Positions 1-9,339 of a stretch of 53,566 bases of DNA are shown here, one piece after another. Within the stretch, counting starts at the first letter, position 1. Each line of letters opens with the position of its first letter. The notes beneath the pieces were generated by a model. The model worked only from the letters and a program-made list of their open reading frames with translations. It had not been told where the DNA came from and made no database searches. The stretch is from Chloroflexota bacterium (GTDB taxonomy: Bacteria; Chloroflexota; Limnocylindria; Limnocylindrales; CSP1-4): contig JAUJNA010000002.1 in the NCBI GenBank assembly GCA_030446555.1, forward strand, positions 159,637 to 213,202. Reading direction: 5' to 3'. The translations under genes and the position numbers were made by a program.

Positions 1-964
1 TGCTGGAGCCCAGTCCCCCGAGCGCTGACACGACACCGCCGAGAGCCGCGTCCTCCGCAAGAGCCAGCTTCACCAGGACCGTCTGACGCTCGGCGGATGC
101 GGCACCGTCGGCGCTGGCCGGCACGACCGCGCTCAGGACGCCGGGCAACGGCGTCAGCGCCGCCGGCCCGCGCTCGAGGCGGTCCAGCTCCAACTCGAAC
201 ACCGAGTCCGCCTGCACACGGCGCTTCAGCTCGTCGGGTGTGCCGATGGCCAGGATCCGGCCGTGATCCACGATGGCCAGCCGGTCACAGAGCTCCTCCA
301 CCTCGGCCATGTAGTGGCTGGTCAGCAGGATCGTGCGGCCGGGCACGGCGCGTTTCCAGTCGACCACCAGCTCGCGCACGGAACGGGCGGCCGAGACGTC
401 CAGGCCCAGGGTCGGCTCATCGAGGAAGAGGATCCACGGATCGTTCAGCAGGCCGCGCGCCAGGTTCAGCTTCTGACGCTGACCGGTGGAGAGCGTGGAT
501 ACCTTCTGCTCGCGCTGCTCCTGGAGGCCCACGAGATCGATCAGCTCGTCCACGCGGCGCCAGCCCTCACGAACGCCGATGCCGTAGAACTGACTGAACA
601 TCCAGAGCTGCTCGCGCACCAGCAGCAGGCCGTACCCCGACTGTTCGCCGCCCGAGACGATGTTCATGATCCGGCGGATCTGGGCGGTCTTTCGAGCGAC
701 GTCGAAGCCGAAGACGCTGGCCGTGCCGGACGTGGGCAGGAGCAGCGTGGTGAGGATCTTGATGAGTGTCGTCTTGCCGGCACCGTTGGGCCCGAGCAGG
801 CCGAACAGCTCGGCCGGCTCGACCTGGAGGTCGATGCCGTCGAGGGCCACGATCGGCTCCGGCTTGGCCTTGTAGACGCGCCGCACGGCGCGCGCGTCGA
901 TGGCCAGCTCCGTGACAGAGCGCGAGGACGCGTTCGCAGGTGTGTTCGAGGGTGAGGAGGACAC
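1..964 (-). CDS. ABC transporter ATP-binding protein (3' end outside the window)
   Basis: This is the ATPase subunit of an ABC transporter, probably an exporter of the DrrA/NatA type; the permease is presumably just outside the window. The minus-strand translation from the GTG at 964 shows a Walker A (GPNGAGKTT), a short Q-loop region, an ABC signature (LSTGQRQKLNLARGL), a Walker B (ILFLDEPTLGLD) and the switch His in LLTSHYMAEVEELC. It continues into a C-terminal extension typical of DrrA-like proteins and runs off the window edge without a stop. No ATG was found in frame upstream, so GTG is the chosen start. The substrate cannot be told from the sequence. The family call is firm; the exporter role is inferred. 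Confidence 0.9.
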   Translation of the reverse strand, partial: MSSSPSNTPANASSRSVTELAIDARAVRRVYKAKPEPIVALDGIDLQVEPAELFGLLGPNGAGKTTLIKILTTLLLPTSGTASVFGFDVARKTAQIRRIMNIVSGGEQSGYGLLLVREQLWMFSQFYGIGVREGWRRVDELIDLVGLQEQREQKVSTLSTGQRQKLNLARGLLNDPWILFLDEPTLGLDVSAARSVRELVVDWKRAVPGRTILLTSHYMAEVEELCDRLAIVDHGRILAIGTPDELKRRVQADSVFELELDRLERGPAALTPLPGVLSAVVPASADGAASAERQTVLVKLALAEDAALGGVVSALGGLGSS

Positions 965-1042
965 GGTGAACCCCGGGGATCCGTCGCTGGATGAACGGGT
1001 GGGCGACCGTCGACGGCGGTCGTCGCGGTCCGCGGAAAGCGA

Positions 1043-1528
1043 CTAGAGGTGCGGCGTCACCGGCTTCTCACGAACGCTGCGCATGGTATCACCGGGGTCC
1101 GTCGGGACTTGGTCGCGGGCTGATGCGCCGCGCAGCCAGCCATCCCGGAGGTGCGACGGGCTCAGGTAGTCAGCCGCGCCGCGCTCCGTGACGAACGACC
1201 GTTCCCCATCGGGTCCGACGAGCGCCACGAGCCGCCCCGTGGGACGAGCCACCGTCACCGCGCGCACCGTGACCCCCTCGACACGTAGCGCCGCGGTCAG
1301 GCGCCGACCCCATCCGTCCTCTCCCACCGCACCGATCAACGTCGCGCGGCCGCCCAGGCGAGCGAACGCGCGGGCGGTGTTCGACGCCGATCCGCCGGCT
1401 CGGAAGCGCACCGTCCCAGGGACGTCGCTGCCACGGAGCAGGCGGCCCATCGGTGAGGCCACGACATCGACCAGGATGTCGCCCAGGACGACGAGGTGCG
1501 GCCGGCGCGATGCGGATGACAGGTTCAC
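1043..1528 (-). pseudogene. Truncated PfkB-family carbohydrate kinase (N-terminal half only)
   Basis: The 161-residue product begins like a ribokinase/fructokinase: VVLGDILVDVV near the start, then the first PfkB signature (GGSASNTA, followed by RLGGRATLIGAVGEDGWG). PfkB enzymes are normally about 300 residues and carry a second signature (DTxGAGD) with the catalytic Asp and ATP site. That half is missing here, and the stop at 1043 lies only about 80 bases from the ABC gene, so it cannot continue in another frame. It is most likely a remnant left by a deletion. The start is GTG at 1528, transcribed away from the pentose phosphate operon. Confidence 0.7.
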
Positions 1529-1565
1529 CTACCGGGGCGGGCTGGGGAGGTTCGAGCTCGGCGAC

Positions 1566-1571
1566 TATGAT
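1566..1571 (+). promoter_or_regulatory. -10 box TATGAT of the pentose phosphate operon, leaderless start
   Basis: TATGAT lies 8 bases before the ATG of the transketolase gene, so transcription would begin at or next to the start codon. There is no Shine-Dalgarno in the interval. No good -35 element is visible. Confidence 0.55.
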
Positions 1572-1579
1572 GGCCGGAC

Positions 1580-3688
1580 ATGACCATCACCGCCGGTCCG
1601 ACCGAGCGAGTCGACCACCGCTTGGCCATCGACACCATCCGCACCCTGTCGATCGACGCGGTGCAGGCGGCGAACAGCGGACACCCCGGGGCGCCGATGG
1701 GCGCCGCGCCGATGGCGTACGTGCTCTGGACGCGCTTCCTTCGCCACAGCCCCACCCGGCCCGACTGGTTCGACCGCGACCGCTTCGTGCTGTCGGCCGG
1801 CCACGCCAGCATGCTCCTCTACTCGCTGCTCCACCTCACCGGCTACGACCTGCCGCTCGACGAGCTGAAGCGCTTCCGCCAGTACGGCTCGCGCACCCCA
1901 GGGCACCCCGAATGGGGCGTCACGCCCGGCGTCGACGCGACCACCGGACCGCTGGGACAGGGCTTCGCCAACGCGGTCGGCATGGCCATGGCGGAGCGCC
2001 GGCTGGCAGCCGAGTTCAACCGGCCCGGCCACGAGATCATCGACCACGCGACGTACGGGATCTGCTCCGACGGTGACCTCCAGGAGGGCATCGCCTCCGA
2101 GGCCGCCAGCCTGGCGGGCCACCTGCGCCTGGGCAAGCTGCTCTTCCTCTACGACGACAACCACGTCCAGCTCGACGGGCCCACGGCATGGGCGTGGAGC
2201 GAGGACGTGCTGAAGCGTTTCGACGCCTACGGCTGGGACACCGCCCGGGTGGAGGACGGGAACGACCTCGAGGCGATCGCGTCCGCCATCGAGGACGCGC
2301 GCCGGGACCAACGCCCCAGCCTCATCGCGGTGCGGACCGTCATCGGCTACGGGGCTCCGAACAAGGCCGGCACGCAGAAGGCCCATGGCTCGCCGCTCGG
2401 CCCTGACGAGGTGCGCGCGACGAAGGAGGCATACGGCTGGGATCCCGAGACGACCTTCCTGATCCCCGACGAGGCGCTCGTCCACTTCCGGGAGGCCGTG
2501 GAACGCGGCGCGAAGCTGGTCGACGAGTGGGAACAGCGGTTCGCCGCGTACGCCGATGCTCACCCCGACGAGGCGGCCGAGCTGCGACGCCGCATCGGGG
2601 GCCACATGCGCGACGGCTGGGAGAAGGACCTGCCGCGGTACGAGGAGGGCGCGGCGCCGCTCGCCACGAGGAACGCCTCGCAGGACACGCTCCAGGCCCT
2701 GGGCACGAGCGTCCCGGAGCTCTTCGGCGGCGCGGCCGACCTCTCGGAGAGCAACCTCACGGACATCAAGGGCGGTGGCGACTTCACGGCCGAGGTGGGC
2801 GATCGCAACATCCGCTTCGGCGTCCGCGAGCACGCCATGGGTGGCGCGGCCAACGGGATCGCCTATCACGGCGCCTTGATGCCGTATGTGGCCACGTTCC
2901 TCAACTTCAGCGACTACATGCGCGGCTCGGTGCGTCTTGCGGCGCTATCCCGGCTGCACGTCATCTACGTCTGGACGCACGACTCGGTGGGCCTGGGCGA
3001 GGACGGCCCAACGCACCAGCCCATCGAGCACTACGCGGCGCTACGCGCCATGCCCAACGTCTGGTTCCTCCGCCCCGGCGACCCGAACGAGGCGGTCGCC
3101 GCGTGGCGGCTGGCGGTGGAGCGGCGTGACGGCCCGGTGGCCCTCGCCTTCACCCGACAGAAGCTGCCGGTGCTTCCCGGCACGGCTGGCCTCGCCACGG
3201 ACGGCGTCTCGCGCGGCGCCTACATCCTGGCCGACGCGGTCGACGAGGATGGGAACGCCGTGCAGCCCGACCTCATCCTCCTCGCCACGGGCTCCGAGCT
3301 CCAGCTCGCCATGGCCGCCCGGGAGGAGCTAGTCGGCGAGGGGATGCGCACGCGCGTCGTGTCGATGCCCTGCTGGGAGCGGTTCGAGGCCCAGCCGGAG
3401 GAGTACCGCGAGGTCGTGCTGCCACGGACGTGCACCAAGCGGCTGAGCATCGAAGCGGGCGTCTCACAGGGCTGGGACCGCTGGGTGGGCGACGAAGGCG
3501 CGATGCTGGCCATCGAGCGCTTCGGTGCATCCGCGCCGGCCGACGACATCTTCCAGCACTTCGGCTTCACCGCTGGCCACGTCGCGGAGATCGCCCGGGC
3601 CGTCCTCACGGGGCGGGCCGAGCGCGTCATCTCGCCGGCGCCCGATCACGTCGCGCCGGGCGATCCCGTAGCCTCGGCCGGAGCATGA
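1580..3688 (+). CDS. tkt: Transketolase
   Basis: This ThDP- and Mg-dependent enzyme moves two-carbon ketol units between sugar phosphates in the non-oxidative pentose phosphate pathway. The 702 residues match the full family length. Visible motifs are [10 protein letters not shown] with the cofactor-site His near residue 35, [14 protein letters not shown] near 123-136, the ThDP motif as SDGDLQEG (163-170; usually GDG, here SDG) closing at DDNHVQLDG, and [10 protein letters not shown] with the catalytic Glu in the pyrimidine-binding domain. It is the first gene of the operon, with 7 bases to the next gene, and sits 8 bases behind a -10 box with no ribosome-binding site. Confidence 0.95.
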   Translation: MTITAGPTERVDHRLAIDTIRTLSIDAVQAANSGHPGAPMGAAPMAYVLWTRFLRHSPTRPDWFDRDRFVLSAGHASMLLYSLLHLTGYDLPLDELKRFRQYGSRTPGHPEWGVTPGVDATTGPLGQGFANAVGMAMAERRLAAEFNRPGHEIIDHATYGICSDGDLQEGIASEAASLAGHLRLGKLLFLYDDNHVQLDGPTAWAWSEDVLKRFDAYGWDTARVEDGNDLEAIASAIEDARRDQRPSLIAVRTVIGYGAPNKAGTQKAHGSPLGPDEVRATKEAYGWDPETTFLIPDEALVHFREAVERGAKLVDEWEQRFAAYADAHPDEAAELRRRIGGHMRDGWEKDLPRYEEGAAPLATRNASQDTLQALGTSVPELFGGAADLSESNLTDIKGGGDFTAEVGDRNIRFGVREHAMGGAANGIAYHGALMPYVATFLNFSDYMRGSVRLAALSRLHVIYVWTHDSVGLGEDGPTHQPIEHYAALRAMPNVWFLRPGDPNEAVAAWRLAVERRDGPVALAFTRQKLPVLPGTAGLATDGVSRGAYILADAVDEDGNAVQPDLILLATGSELQLAMAAREELVGEGMRTRVVSMPCWERFEAQPEEYREVVLPRTCTKRLSIEAGVSQGWDRWVGDEGAMLAIERFGASAPADDIFQHFGFTAGHVAEIARAVLTGRAERVISPAPDHVAPGDPVASAGA

Positions 3689-3695
3689 GCCAGCG

Positions 3696-5465
3696 ATGAC
3701 CGACGCCCTGTCGCCTCCTCGCCCGCTGGATGACGCCTTCCGACTCCCGATCCGTCTCCCGGCCGAGTTGCGTGCCGTCGTGGACGATCGGATCCACCGG
3801 GCGCTCTCCGAGCGCTGGGCGGAGCGGCTCTGGGAACGGGACGCCACGCTGTGGACCGAGGACCCCTCGGTCGCGGCGAGGATCGGTCACCGTCTCGGCT
3901 GGCTGGAGGCCCCCGAGACCTTCGCGGACCGGACGGATGAGCTGGTCGCGTTCGCCGCCGCGGTCGTCGAGGAGGGTTTCGAGCGCGCCGTCCTGTGCGG
4001 CATGGGCGGCAGCTCGCTCGCTCCCGAGGTCCTGGATCGGGCGTTCCCCCGCTCCGCGCACGGCATCCCGCTCAACGTGCTGGACTCGACCGACCCGACG
4101 GCAGTGCGCGCTGCCACGGCCGATGCGGACCTGGCCCGGACGCTCTTCGTGGTGGCCTCCAAGTCGGGCACCACGACCGAGACGCTGGCCTTCCTGGCCC
4201 ACTTCTGGCAGCTCGTGCACGAGGCACACGGACGGGGTCCCGAGGCAGAGGTGGGCGAGCACTTCGTGGCCATCACCGATCCGGGCAAGAGCCTCGAAGC
4301 GTTCCCACGCAGCGGGGCCTTCCGCTCGGTCTTCCTCAACCCGGAGGACGTCGGCGGGCGGTACAGCGCCCTGACCTACGTGGGCATGGTGCCGGCGGCG
4401 TTGCTGGGGCTGGAGCTGGACGAGCTCATGCGCGGCGCGCGGCTGATGGCCGAGCGTTGCCGCGCCACGGACGAGACGAATCCGGGCATCTGGCTGGGAG
4501 CCGCGCTGGCCGCCCTCGCACGCGCCGGGAGGGACAAGCTCACGTTCGTCATCGAGCCGTCCCTGGTCGCGTTCGGCGCCTGGGCCGAGCAGCTCATCGC
4601 CGAGAGCACCGGCAAGCAGGGGACGGGCATCGTGCCGGTCGACGGCGAGCCGCTGGGCGAGCCCGCTGTCTACGGCACCGACCGCGTCTTCCTCCGCCTG
4701 GGACGTGCCTCCTCGCGCGATTGGCGTGGCGCAACGGATGCCGCCCTGGACGCGCTGAGCGAACACGGACATCCGGTCATCGACCTGCTCCTCGAAGGCG
4801 GCGAGTGGCTCGGCGGCGAGTTCTTCCGCTGGGAGTTCGCCACGGCCGTGGCGGGAGCCGCGCTGGGCATCGATCCCTTCGACGAACCCAACGTGACCGA
4901 GTCCAAGGACAACACGCGGCGGGTCCTCGCGGCCTTCGGTGAGACGGGCTCGCTGCCGCACGATCCTCCGCTGCGCGAGGAGGGCCGCCTCCGGTTCTTC
5001 GGCGACGCGCCACTTCGCCTCACCGAACCCGGCACCGACCTGACCACGGAGCTGCGACGGCACCTCGATCGCGCGCGGCCCAACGGCTACATCAGCATCC
5101 AGTCGTACCTGGCAGCGACACCGGCCCGTGAGGCAGCGCTGCGCGACCTCCAGCGGACGCTGCGCGACTCGACGCATCGTGCCGTCACGCTGGGCTACGG
5201 GCCGCGGTTCCTCCACTCCACGGGACAGTCGCACAAGGGCGGCACGCCCTCGGGGTGCTTCGTGCAGCTCGTGGGCGGACATCCCGACGACCTGCCCATC
5301 CCGGGCCGCCGGGAGACCTTCGGGGTGCTCATCGAGGCCCAGGCACTGGGCGACTTCGCGTCGCTGGAGAGCCACGATCTGCCGGTGCTCCGTATCCACC
5401 TGTCGGACGACCCCGACGCCGGCTTGGCGGAGCTCCGGACCGTCGTGGAGCGCGCCCTGACCTGA
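3696..5465 (+). CDS. pgi: Glucose-6-phosphate isomerase (Pgi domain of the Tal-Pgi type)
   Basis: Interconverts glucose-6-phosphate and fructose-6-phosphate, linking glycolysis with the pentose phosphate genes around it. The product has two SIS sugar-isomerase domains: GMGGSSLAPEVL near residue 100 and ASKSGTTTETLAF near 155 bind the phosphate; the C-terminal part contains SLVAFGAWAEQLIAES, TGKQGTGIVPV and HSTGQSHKGGTPSG. The closest pattern is the isomerase half of bifunctional transaldolase-isomerase proteins, but no transaldolase domain is present and no separate tal gene follows. The 589 residues are a little longer than that half usually is. Start ATG is 7 bases after the tkt stop. Confidence 0.9.
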   Translation: MTDALSPPRPLDDAFRLPIRLPAELRAVVDDRIHRALSERWAERLWERDATLWTEDPSVAARIGHRLGWLEAPETFADRTDELVAFAAAVVEEGFERAVLCGMGGSSLAPEVLDRAFPRSAHGIPLNVLDSTDPTAVRAATADADLARTLFVVASKSGTTTETLAFLAHFWQLVHEAHGRGPEAEVGEHFVAITDPGKSLEAFPRSGAFRSVFLNPEDVGGRYSALTYVGMVPAALLGLELDELMRGARLMAERCRATDETNPGIWLGAALAALARAGRDKLTFVIEPSLVAFGAWAEQLIAESTGKQGTGIVPVDGEPLGEPAVYGTDRVFLRLGRASSRDWRGATDAALDALSEHGHPVIDLLLEGGEWLGGEFFRWEFATAVAGAALGIDPFDEPNVTESKDNTRRVLAAFGETGSLPHDPPLREEGRLRFFGDAPLRLTEPGTDLTTELRRHLDRARPNGYISIQSYLAATPAREAALRDLQRTLRDSTHRAVTLGYGPRFLHSTGQSHKGGTPSGCFVQLVGGHPDDLPIPGRRETFGVLIEAQALGDFASLESHDLPVLRIHLSDDPDAGLAELRTVVERALT

Positions 5466-5513
5466 CCATCAGCCGGGCTCCCCCAAGGGGCCACCAGGAC
5501 GGAGAGAGGGACC

Positions 5514-6428
5514 GTGGAGCTCGCGATCGTCGGACTCGGGCGCATGGGCGGCAACATGGCCCGCCGCCTCCACGTGGCGGGCCACCGGGTCATCGCCTAC
5601 AACCGCTCTCGGGATAAGACGGAAGAGATCATGACCGAGGGCCTGGAGGGTGGCTTTACCCCTCAGCAGGTGGTGGGCATGCTGCCGGTCCCGCGCATCG
5701 TCTGGCTGATGGTCCCCGCCGGCGACGCCACTGAGGAGGCGCTGCTCGAGTTCGCGGAGCTGCTCACTGCGGGGGACACCCTCATCGACGGGGGCAATGC
5801 GAACTTCCACGACTCCAAGCGTCGTCATCAGATGCTCAAGGCGAAGGGCATCCGCTTCGTCGACGCCGGCATCTCGGGCGGTGTCTGGGGCCTCGAGAAC
5901 GGCTACGGGACCATGGTCGGCGGCGACCCGGAGGCGGTGCAGCCGCTGGAGCCCATCTTCCGCGCGCTGGCCCCGGCTGACGGCGGTTACGTCCACTGCG
6001 GGCCGGCAGGCTCGGGGCACTACACGAAGATGGTCCACAACGGCATCGAGTACGGCCTCATGCAGGCCTATGCCGAGGGCTTCGAGATCCTCCACGCCTC
6101 CGACTACCCGCTCGACCTGGAGGCCATCGCCAAGGCCTGGAACAGCGGCACGGTCATCCGCTCCTGGTTGCTGGAGCTGGCGGGGCTCGCCTTCGAGCAG
6201 TACGGCGAGGGGCTCCACGAGCTTCGCGGCTGGGTGGCGGACTCGGGCGAGGGGCGCTGGACCGTCCAGGAGGCCATCGATCTCGACGTGCCGGCGCCCA
6301 TCATCACGCTCTCGTTGCTGGCGCGTTTCCGGAGCCGCCAGGAAGAGAGCTACGGTGCCAAGGTGCTGGCCGCGCTGCGCCAGCAATTCGGCGGACATGC
6401 GGTACGGACGGAGGGGGCACCCGAATGA
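5514..6428 (+). CDS. gnd: 6-phosphogluconate dehydrogenase, short form
   Basis: Oxidatively decarboxylates 6-phosphogluconate to ribulose-5-phosphate. The product has the Rossmann motif GLGRMGGNMARRL (residues 7-19), the substrate motif DAGISGGVWGLENG and the catalytic stretch GHYTKMVHNGIEYGLMQAY with its Lys. At 304 residues it belongs to the short, single-helical-domain class rather than the 470-residue E. coli type. That short class is often NAD-preferring, though the preference here is inferred. Start is GTG at 5514, preceded by a purine-rich GGAGAGAGG. The stop overlaps the zwf start by four bases. Confidence 0.93.
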   Translation: MELAIVGLGRMGGNMARRLHVAGHRVIAYNRSRDKTEEIMTEGLEGGFTPQQVVGMLPVPRIVWLMVPAGDATEEALLEFAELLTAGDTLIDGGNANFHDSKRRHQMLKAKGIRFVDAGISGGVWGLENGYGTMVGGDPEAVQPLEPIFRALAPADGGYVHCGPAGSGHYTKMVHNGIEYGLMQAYAEGFEILHASDYPLDLEAIAKAWNSGTVIRSWLLELAGLAFEQYGEGLHELRGWVADSGEGRWTVQEAIDLDVPAPIITLSLLARFRSRQEESYGAKVLAALRQQFGGHAVRTEGAPE

Positions 6429-8134
6429 CGGCCACTCGCCCGGCGAGACCCAAGCCGGCGCCGTCGCGGACGGCGGTGGGCACGACGCGCGCCACGAAGA
6501 GCCGCGATGCCCTCCACATCTACCGCGACGAGTCGGAAGCCCGGCCGGACAACCCGCTGCGGACGGGCACCCGCCTGGAACGGATCCCGGCTCCCTGCAT
6601 CGTCGTCATCTTCGGTGCGACCGGCGATCTGGCTCAGCGCAAGATCCTGCCCGCCATCTACAACCTCCGCCGGGCCGGTCTCCTGCCGCCCGAGTCGGCC
6701 GTGCTCGGGTTCTCGCGCCGGCCGCTCTCCGACGACGCCTATCGGGAACTGTGCCGCAAGGCCGTCGCCGAGCACTCCCGCGTGAAGCTGGAGGACGGCA
6801 TCTGGGACGACTTCGTGGAGGGCGTGCACTACCAGCAGGGTGAGTTCGGCGATCCCCCGGACTTCCGGGGGCTGGAGGAGCGACTGGAGCAGATCGACGA
6901 CGAGCGCGGCACGCACGGCAACCGCCTCTACTACCTCGCCACGCCGCCCGCCGCCTACACCGACATCGTGGCCAATTTGGGCAAGGTGGGTCTCGACCGG
7001 CAGCGCGAGGGATGGGCGCGCGTGGTGATCGAGAAGCCCTTCGGGCACGACCTGGAGTCGGCCCGTCAGCTGAACGACGCGGTGATGCGCGTCTTCGACG
7101 AATCGCAGGTCTATCGCATCGACCACTACCTGGGCAAGGAAACGGTGCGCAATCTGCTCGTCTTCCGCTTCGGCAACGGCATCTTCGAGCCGCTCTGGAA
7201 CCGCCGCTACGTGGATCACGTGCAGATCACTGTGGGCGAGGACCTGGGCATCGAGGGTCGCGGCGAGTTCTACGAGCAGGCCGGCGCAAGCCGCGACATC
7301 CTCCAGAACCACATGCTGCAGCTGCTCAGCCTGGTGTGCATGGAGCCGCCCATCGCCTTCGAGGCGGACGCACTCCGAGACGAGAAGGTCCGCGTGCTGC
7401 GTGCCATCGACCCCAGGTGGACCGAAGCCCGCGTCCGTGCCCAGGTCGTCCGGGGTCAGTACCAGGCTGGCTGGTCCGCTGACCACAAGGTGCCGGGCTA
7501 TCGCGAGGAGCCGGAGATCGCCCCTGCCTCGCGGGTCGAGACCTTCGTGGCCCTGAAGCTGGAGGTGCAGAACTGGCGCTGGGCCGACGTGCCGTTCTAC
7601 CTGCGCACCGGCAAGCGGCTGCCCAAGCGGGCCAGTGAGATCGCCATCCAGTTCAAGCAGCCGCCGCTCATGCTCTTCCGCGACGGCACGACCAACCCCG
7701 AGCCGAACCTGCTCGCGATGCGCATCCAGCCCGATGAGGGCATCCTGCTGCGCTTCGCCGCCAAGGTCCCCGAGCTGGGACTCGACGTGCGCAGCGTGAA
7801 CATGGACTTCACCTACGGCTCGTCGTTCATGAGGGACGCCCCGGAGGCGTACGAGACGCTCCTGCTGGACGCGATGCTGGGGGATGCCTCCCTCTTCACC
7901 CGCGCCGACGAGGTGGAGGCTGCCTGGAGCATCGTGTCGCCCATCATCGAGACGTGGCGTGAGTGGGACCGCGAGGTGGAAGCGGGTGAGCAGCCCACGA
8001 AGGAGGAACGAGCGGGGACGCTGGCCGACGTGGACGGTGGAGAGGGCATCTGCTTCTACGAGGCGGGCACCTGGGGACCCGAGGCCGCGGACAAGCTCAT
8101 CGAGCACGACGGGCGACGCTGGCGGCGCGTGTGA
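6425..8134 (+). CDS. zwf: Glucose-6-phosphate 1-dehydrogenase
   Basis: Oxidises glucose-6-phosphate to 6-phosphogluconolactone and makes NADPH, the entry step of the oxidative branch. Coenzyme motif GATGDLAQRKILPAIY starts near residue 64 and the active-site signature RIDHYLGKETVRNLL near 230. The protein (569 residues) carries about 55 extra residues of basic, low-complexity sequence before the Rossmann fold. An internal start cannot be excluded, but the ATG overlapping the gnd stop favours the long form. It is coupled to the next gene, opcA, by a GTGA overlap; OpcA is an allosteric activator of this enzyme in cyanobacteria and actinobacteria. Confidence 0.95.
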   Translation: MTATRPARPKPAPSRTAVGTTRATKSRDALHIYRDESEARPDNPLRTGTRLERIPAPCIVVIFGATGDLAQRKILPAIYNLRRAGLLPPESAVLGFSRRPLSDDAYRELCRKAVAEHSRVKLEDGIWDDFVEGVHYQQGEFGDPPDFRGLEERLEQIDDERGTHGNRLYYLATPPAAYTDIVANLGKVGLDRQREGWARVVIEKPFGHDLESARQLNDAVMRVFDESQVYRIDHYLGKETVRNLLVFRFGNGIFEPLWNRRYVDHVQITVGEDLGIEGRGEFYEQAGASRDILQNHMLQLLSLVCMEPPIAFEADALRDEKVRVLRAIDPRWTEARVRAQVVRGQYQAGWSADHKVPGYREEPEIAPASRVETFVALKLEVQNWRWADVPFYLRTGKRLPKRASEIAIQFKQPPLMLFRDGTTNPEPNLLAMRIQPDEGILLRFAAKVPELGLDVRSVNMDFTYGSSFMRDAPEAYETLLLDAMLGDASLFTRADEVEAAWSIVSPIIETWREWDREVEAGEQPTKEERAGTLADVDGGEGICFYEAGTWGPEAADKLIEHDGRRWRRV

Positions 8135-9339
8135 CCGCCCCTCCCGCGAGAGCGACCGGGATGCCTCTCGCGCGCGAAGCCGCGACCACCCGTTGGCATG
8201 CCCGGGCGTCGAGCATCAGCGAGACGGTGGGACAGCTCACGCGCATCTGGGGCACGGCGGCGGAAGAGGAGGCTACGGCGGAGGCGGATGACGCTTCCAG
8301 CCGCATCAAGGGGCGCATGCGGACCAGCGTGCTGACCCTCGTCGTGATCGCGCTGCGTCCCGAGACGGCGGAGCGCGCGATGTCCATCGTCAATGCACTG
8401 GCTTCACGCCACCCCTCGCGGGCCATCGTGGTCTCGCCTGGTGATCCGGACGGGCCTACGACCTTCGATGCCCACATCTACGCCGCATGCCACCTGTCGC
8501 CCACCAGCCACGCCGAGGTGTGCACGGAAGAGATCTTCCTGAAGACCGGTGGTGAGCTGTCACAGCACCTCTCGACGGTCATCGCACCGCTGCTGATCCA
8601 CGACCTGCCGGTGGTCCTGTGGTGGCCTGACGATCCGCCCTTCGGCAGCAAGCACTACCGCGATCTGGCCGACATGTGCGACACGCTGCTCGTCGACTCG
8701 GGCTCGTTCCGCGATGACGGGCGACACGGACTGAAGGGTCTGCTCGAGACGGTCGCGGCGGGCCACGCGGTGAACGACATCGGGTGGGCGCGGCTCGGCC
8801 TCTGGCGCGAGCTGCTGGCCAGCCTCTTCGACCACCCGCTGCTCATCGCCGAGCTGCCGGGCGTGCGGCACCTGCGCCTCGACGTGGCGCGTCCGGGCAC
8901 CACGATGCGCATCTCCAAGGCGGCCTGCTTCGGCGGCTGGCTCGCCGCGCTCCTGGGCTGGACGGTCTCGCGACCGGTGCGCGAGACCGGCGGCGATCGC
9001 TTCGCCGGCGAGTTCCGCGTGGGACGGCGCACCGTGACGGTGGAGTTCCGACCCGTGGGCGCCGGCAGCGGTCCCAACGTACCGGGGACCGGCTCCCTCA
9101 TGCGCGTCGATCTCGAGCTGATGCGCGGCCGAGCCCAGACGCGGGCGCGGGTCACACGCCAGGCGGACCACCTCCTGGCGACCGCCGACTGGAATGGAGC
9201 GCAGGTGGCTCGACGCGCCGGCCGGCTGGAGCCGTTCGAGGAGACGCCGTTCCTCGCCGAGGCGCTGGATCGGACCATGCAGGATCGCGTCTTCCAGATG
9301 GCGCTGGACAAGGCCGTGGAGCTGGTCGGCCAGAAGTGA
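8131..9339 (+). CDS. opcA: Glucose-6-phosphate dehydrogenase assembly protein OpcA
   Basis: OpcA family protein, known to activate or assemble G6PD. The 402 residues include the family hallmarks: LIHDLPVVLWWPDDPP around residue 155-170, the segment VNDIGWARLGLWRELLASLFD, and a C-terminal DUF-type domain. The gene starts with GTG overlapping the zwf stop, and its own stop overlaps the GTG of the next gene, so zwf-opcA-pgl are translationally coupled. The first 25 or so residues are not conserved in the family and the true start could lie slightly downstream. Confidence 0.9.
   Translation: MTAPPARATGMPLAREAATTRWHARASSISETVGQLTRIWGTAAEEEATAEADDASSRIKGRMRTSVLTLVVIALRPETAERAMSIVNALASRHPSRAIVVSPGDPDGPTTFDAHIYAACHLSPTSHAEVCTEEIFLKTGGELSQHLSTVIAPLLIHDLPVVLWWPDDPPFGSKHYRDLADMCDTLLVDSGSFRDDGRHGLKGLLETVAAGHAVNDIGWARLGLWRELLASLFDHPLLIAELPGVRHLRLDVARPGTTMRISKAACFGGWLAALLGWTVSRPVRETGGDRFAGEFRVGRRTVTVEFRPVGAGSGPNVPGTGSLMRVDLELMRGRAQTRARVTRQADHLLATADWNGAQVARRAGRLEPFEETPFLAEALDRTMQDRVFQMALDKAVELVGQK

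Noticed and set aside
3627-5399. 590-codon open frame antisense to pgi
   Set aside because: In GC-rich genes the opposite strand stays open. Its translation shows no domain and mirrors the pgi codons.
6350-8107. 585-codon open frame antisense to zwf
   Set aside because: Low-complexity translation rich in His, Arg and Leu, with no motifs; zwf is certain on the plus strand.
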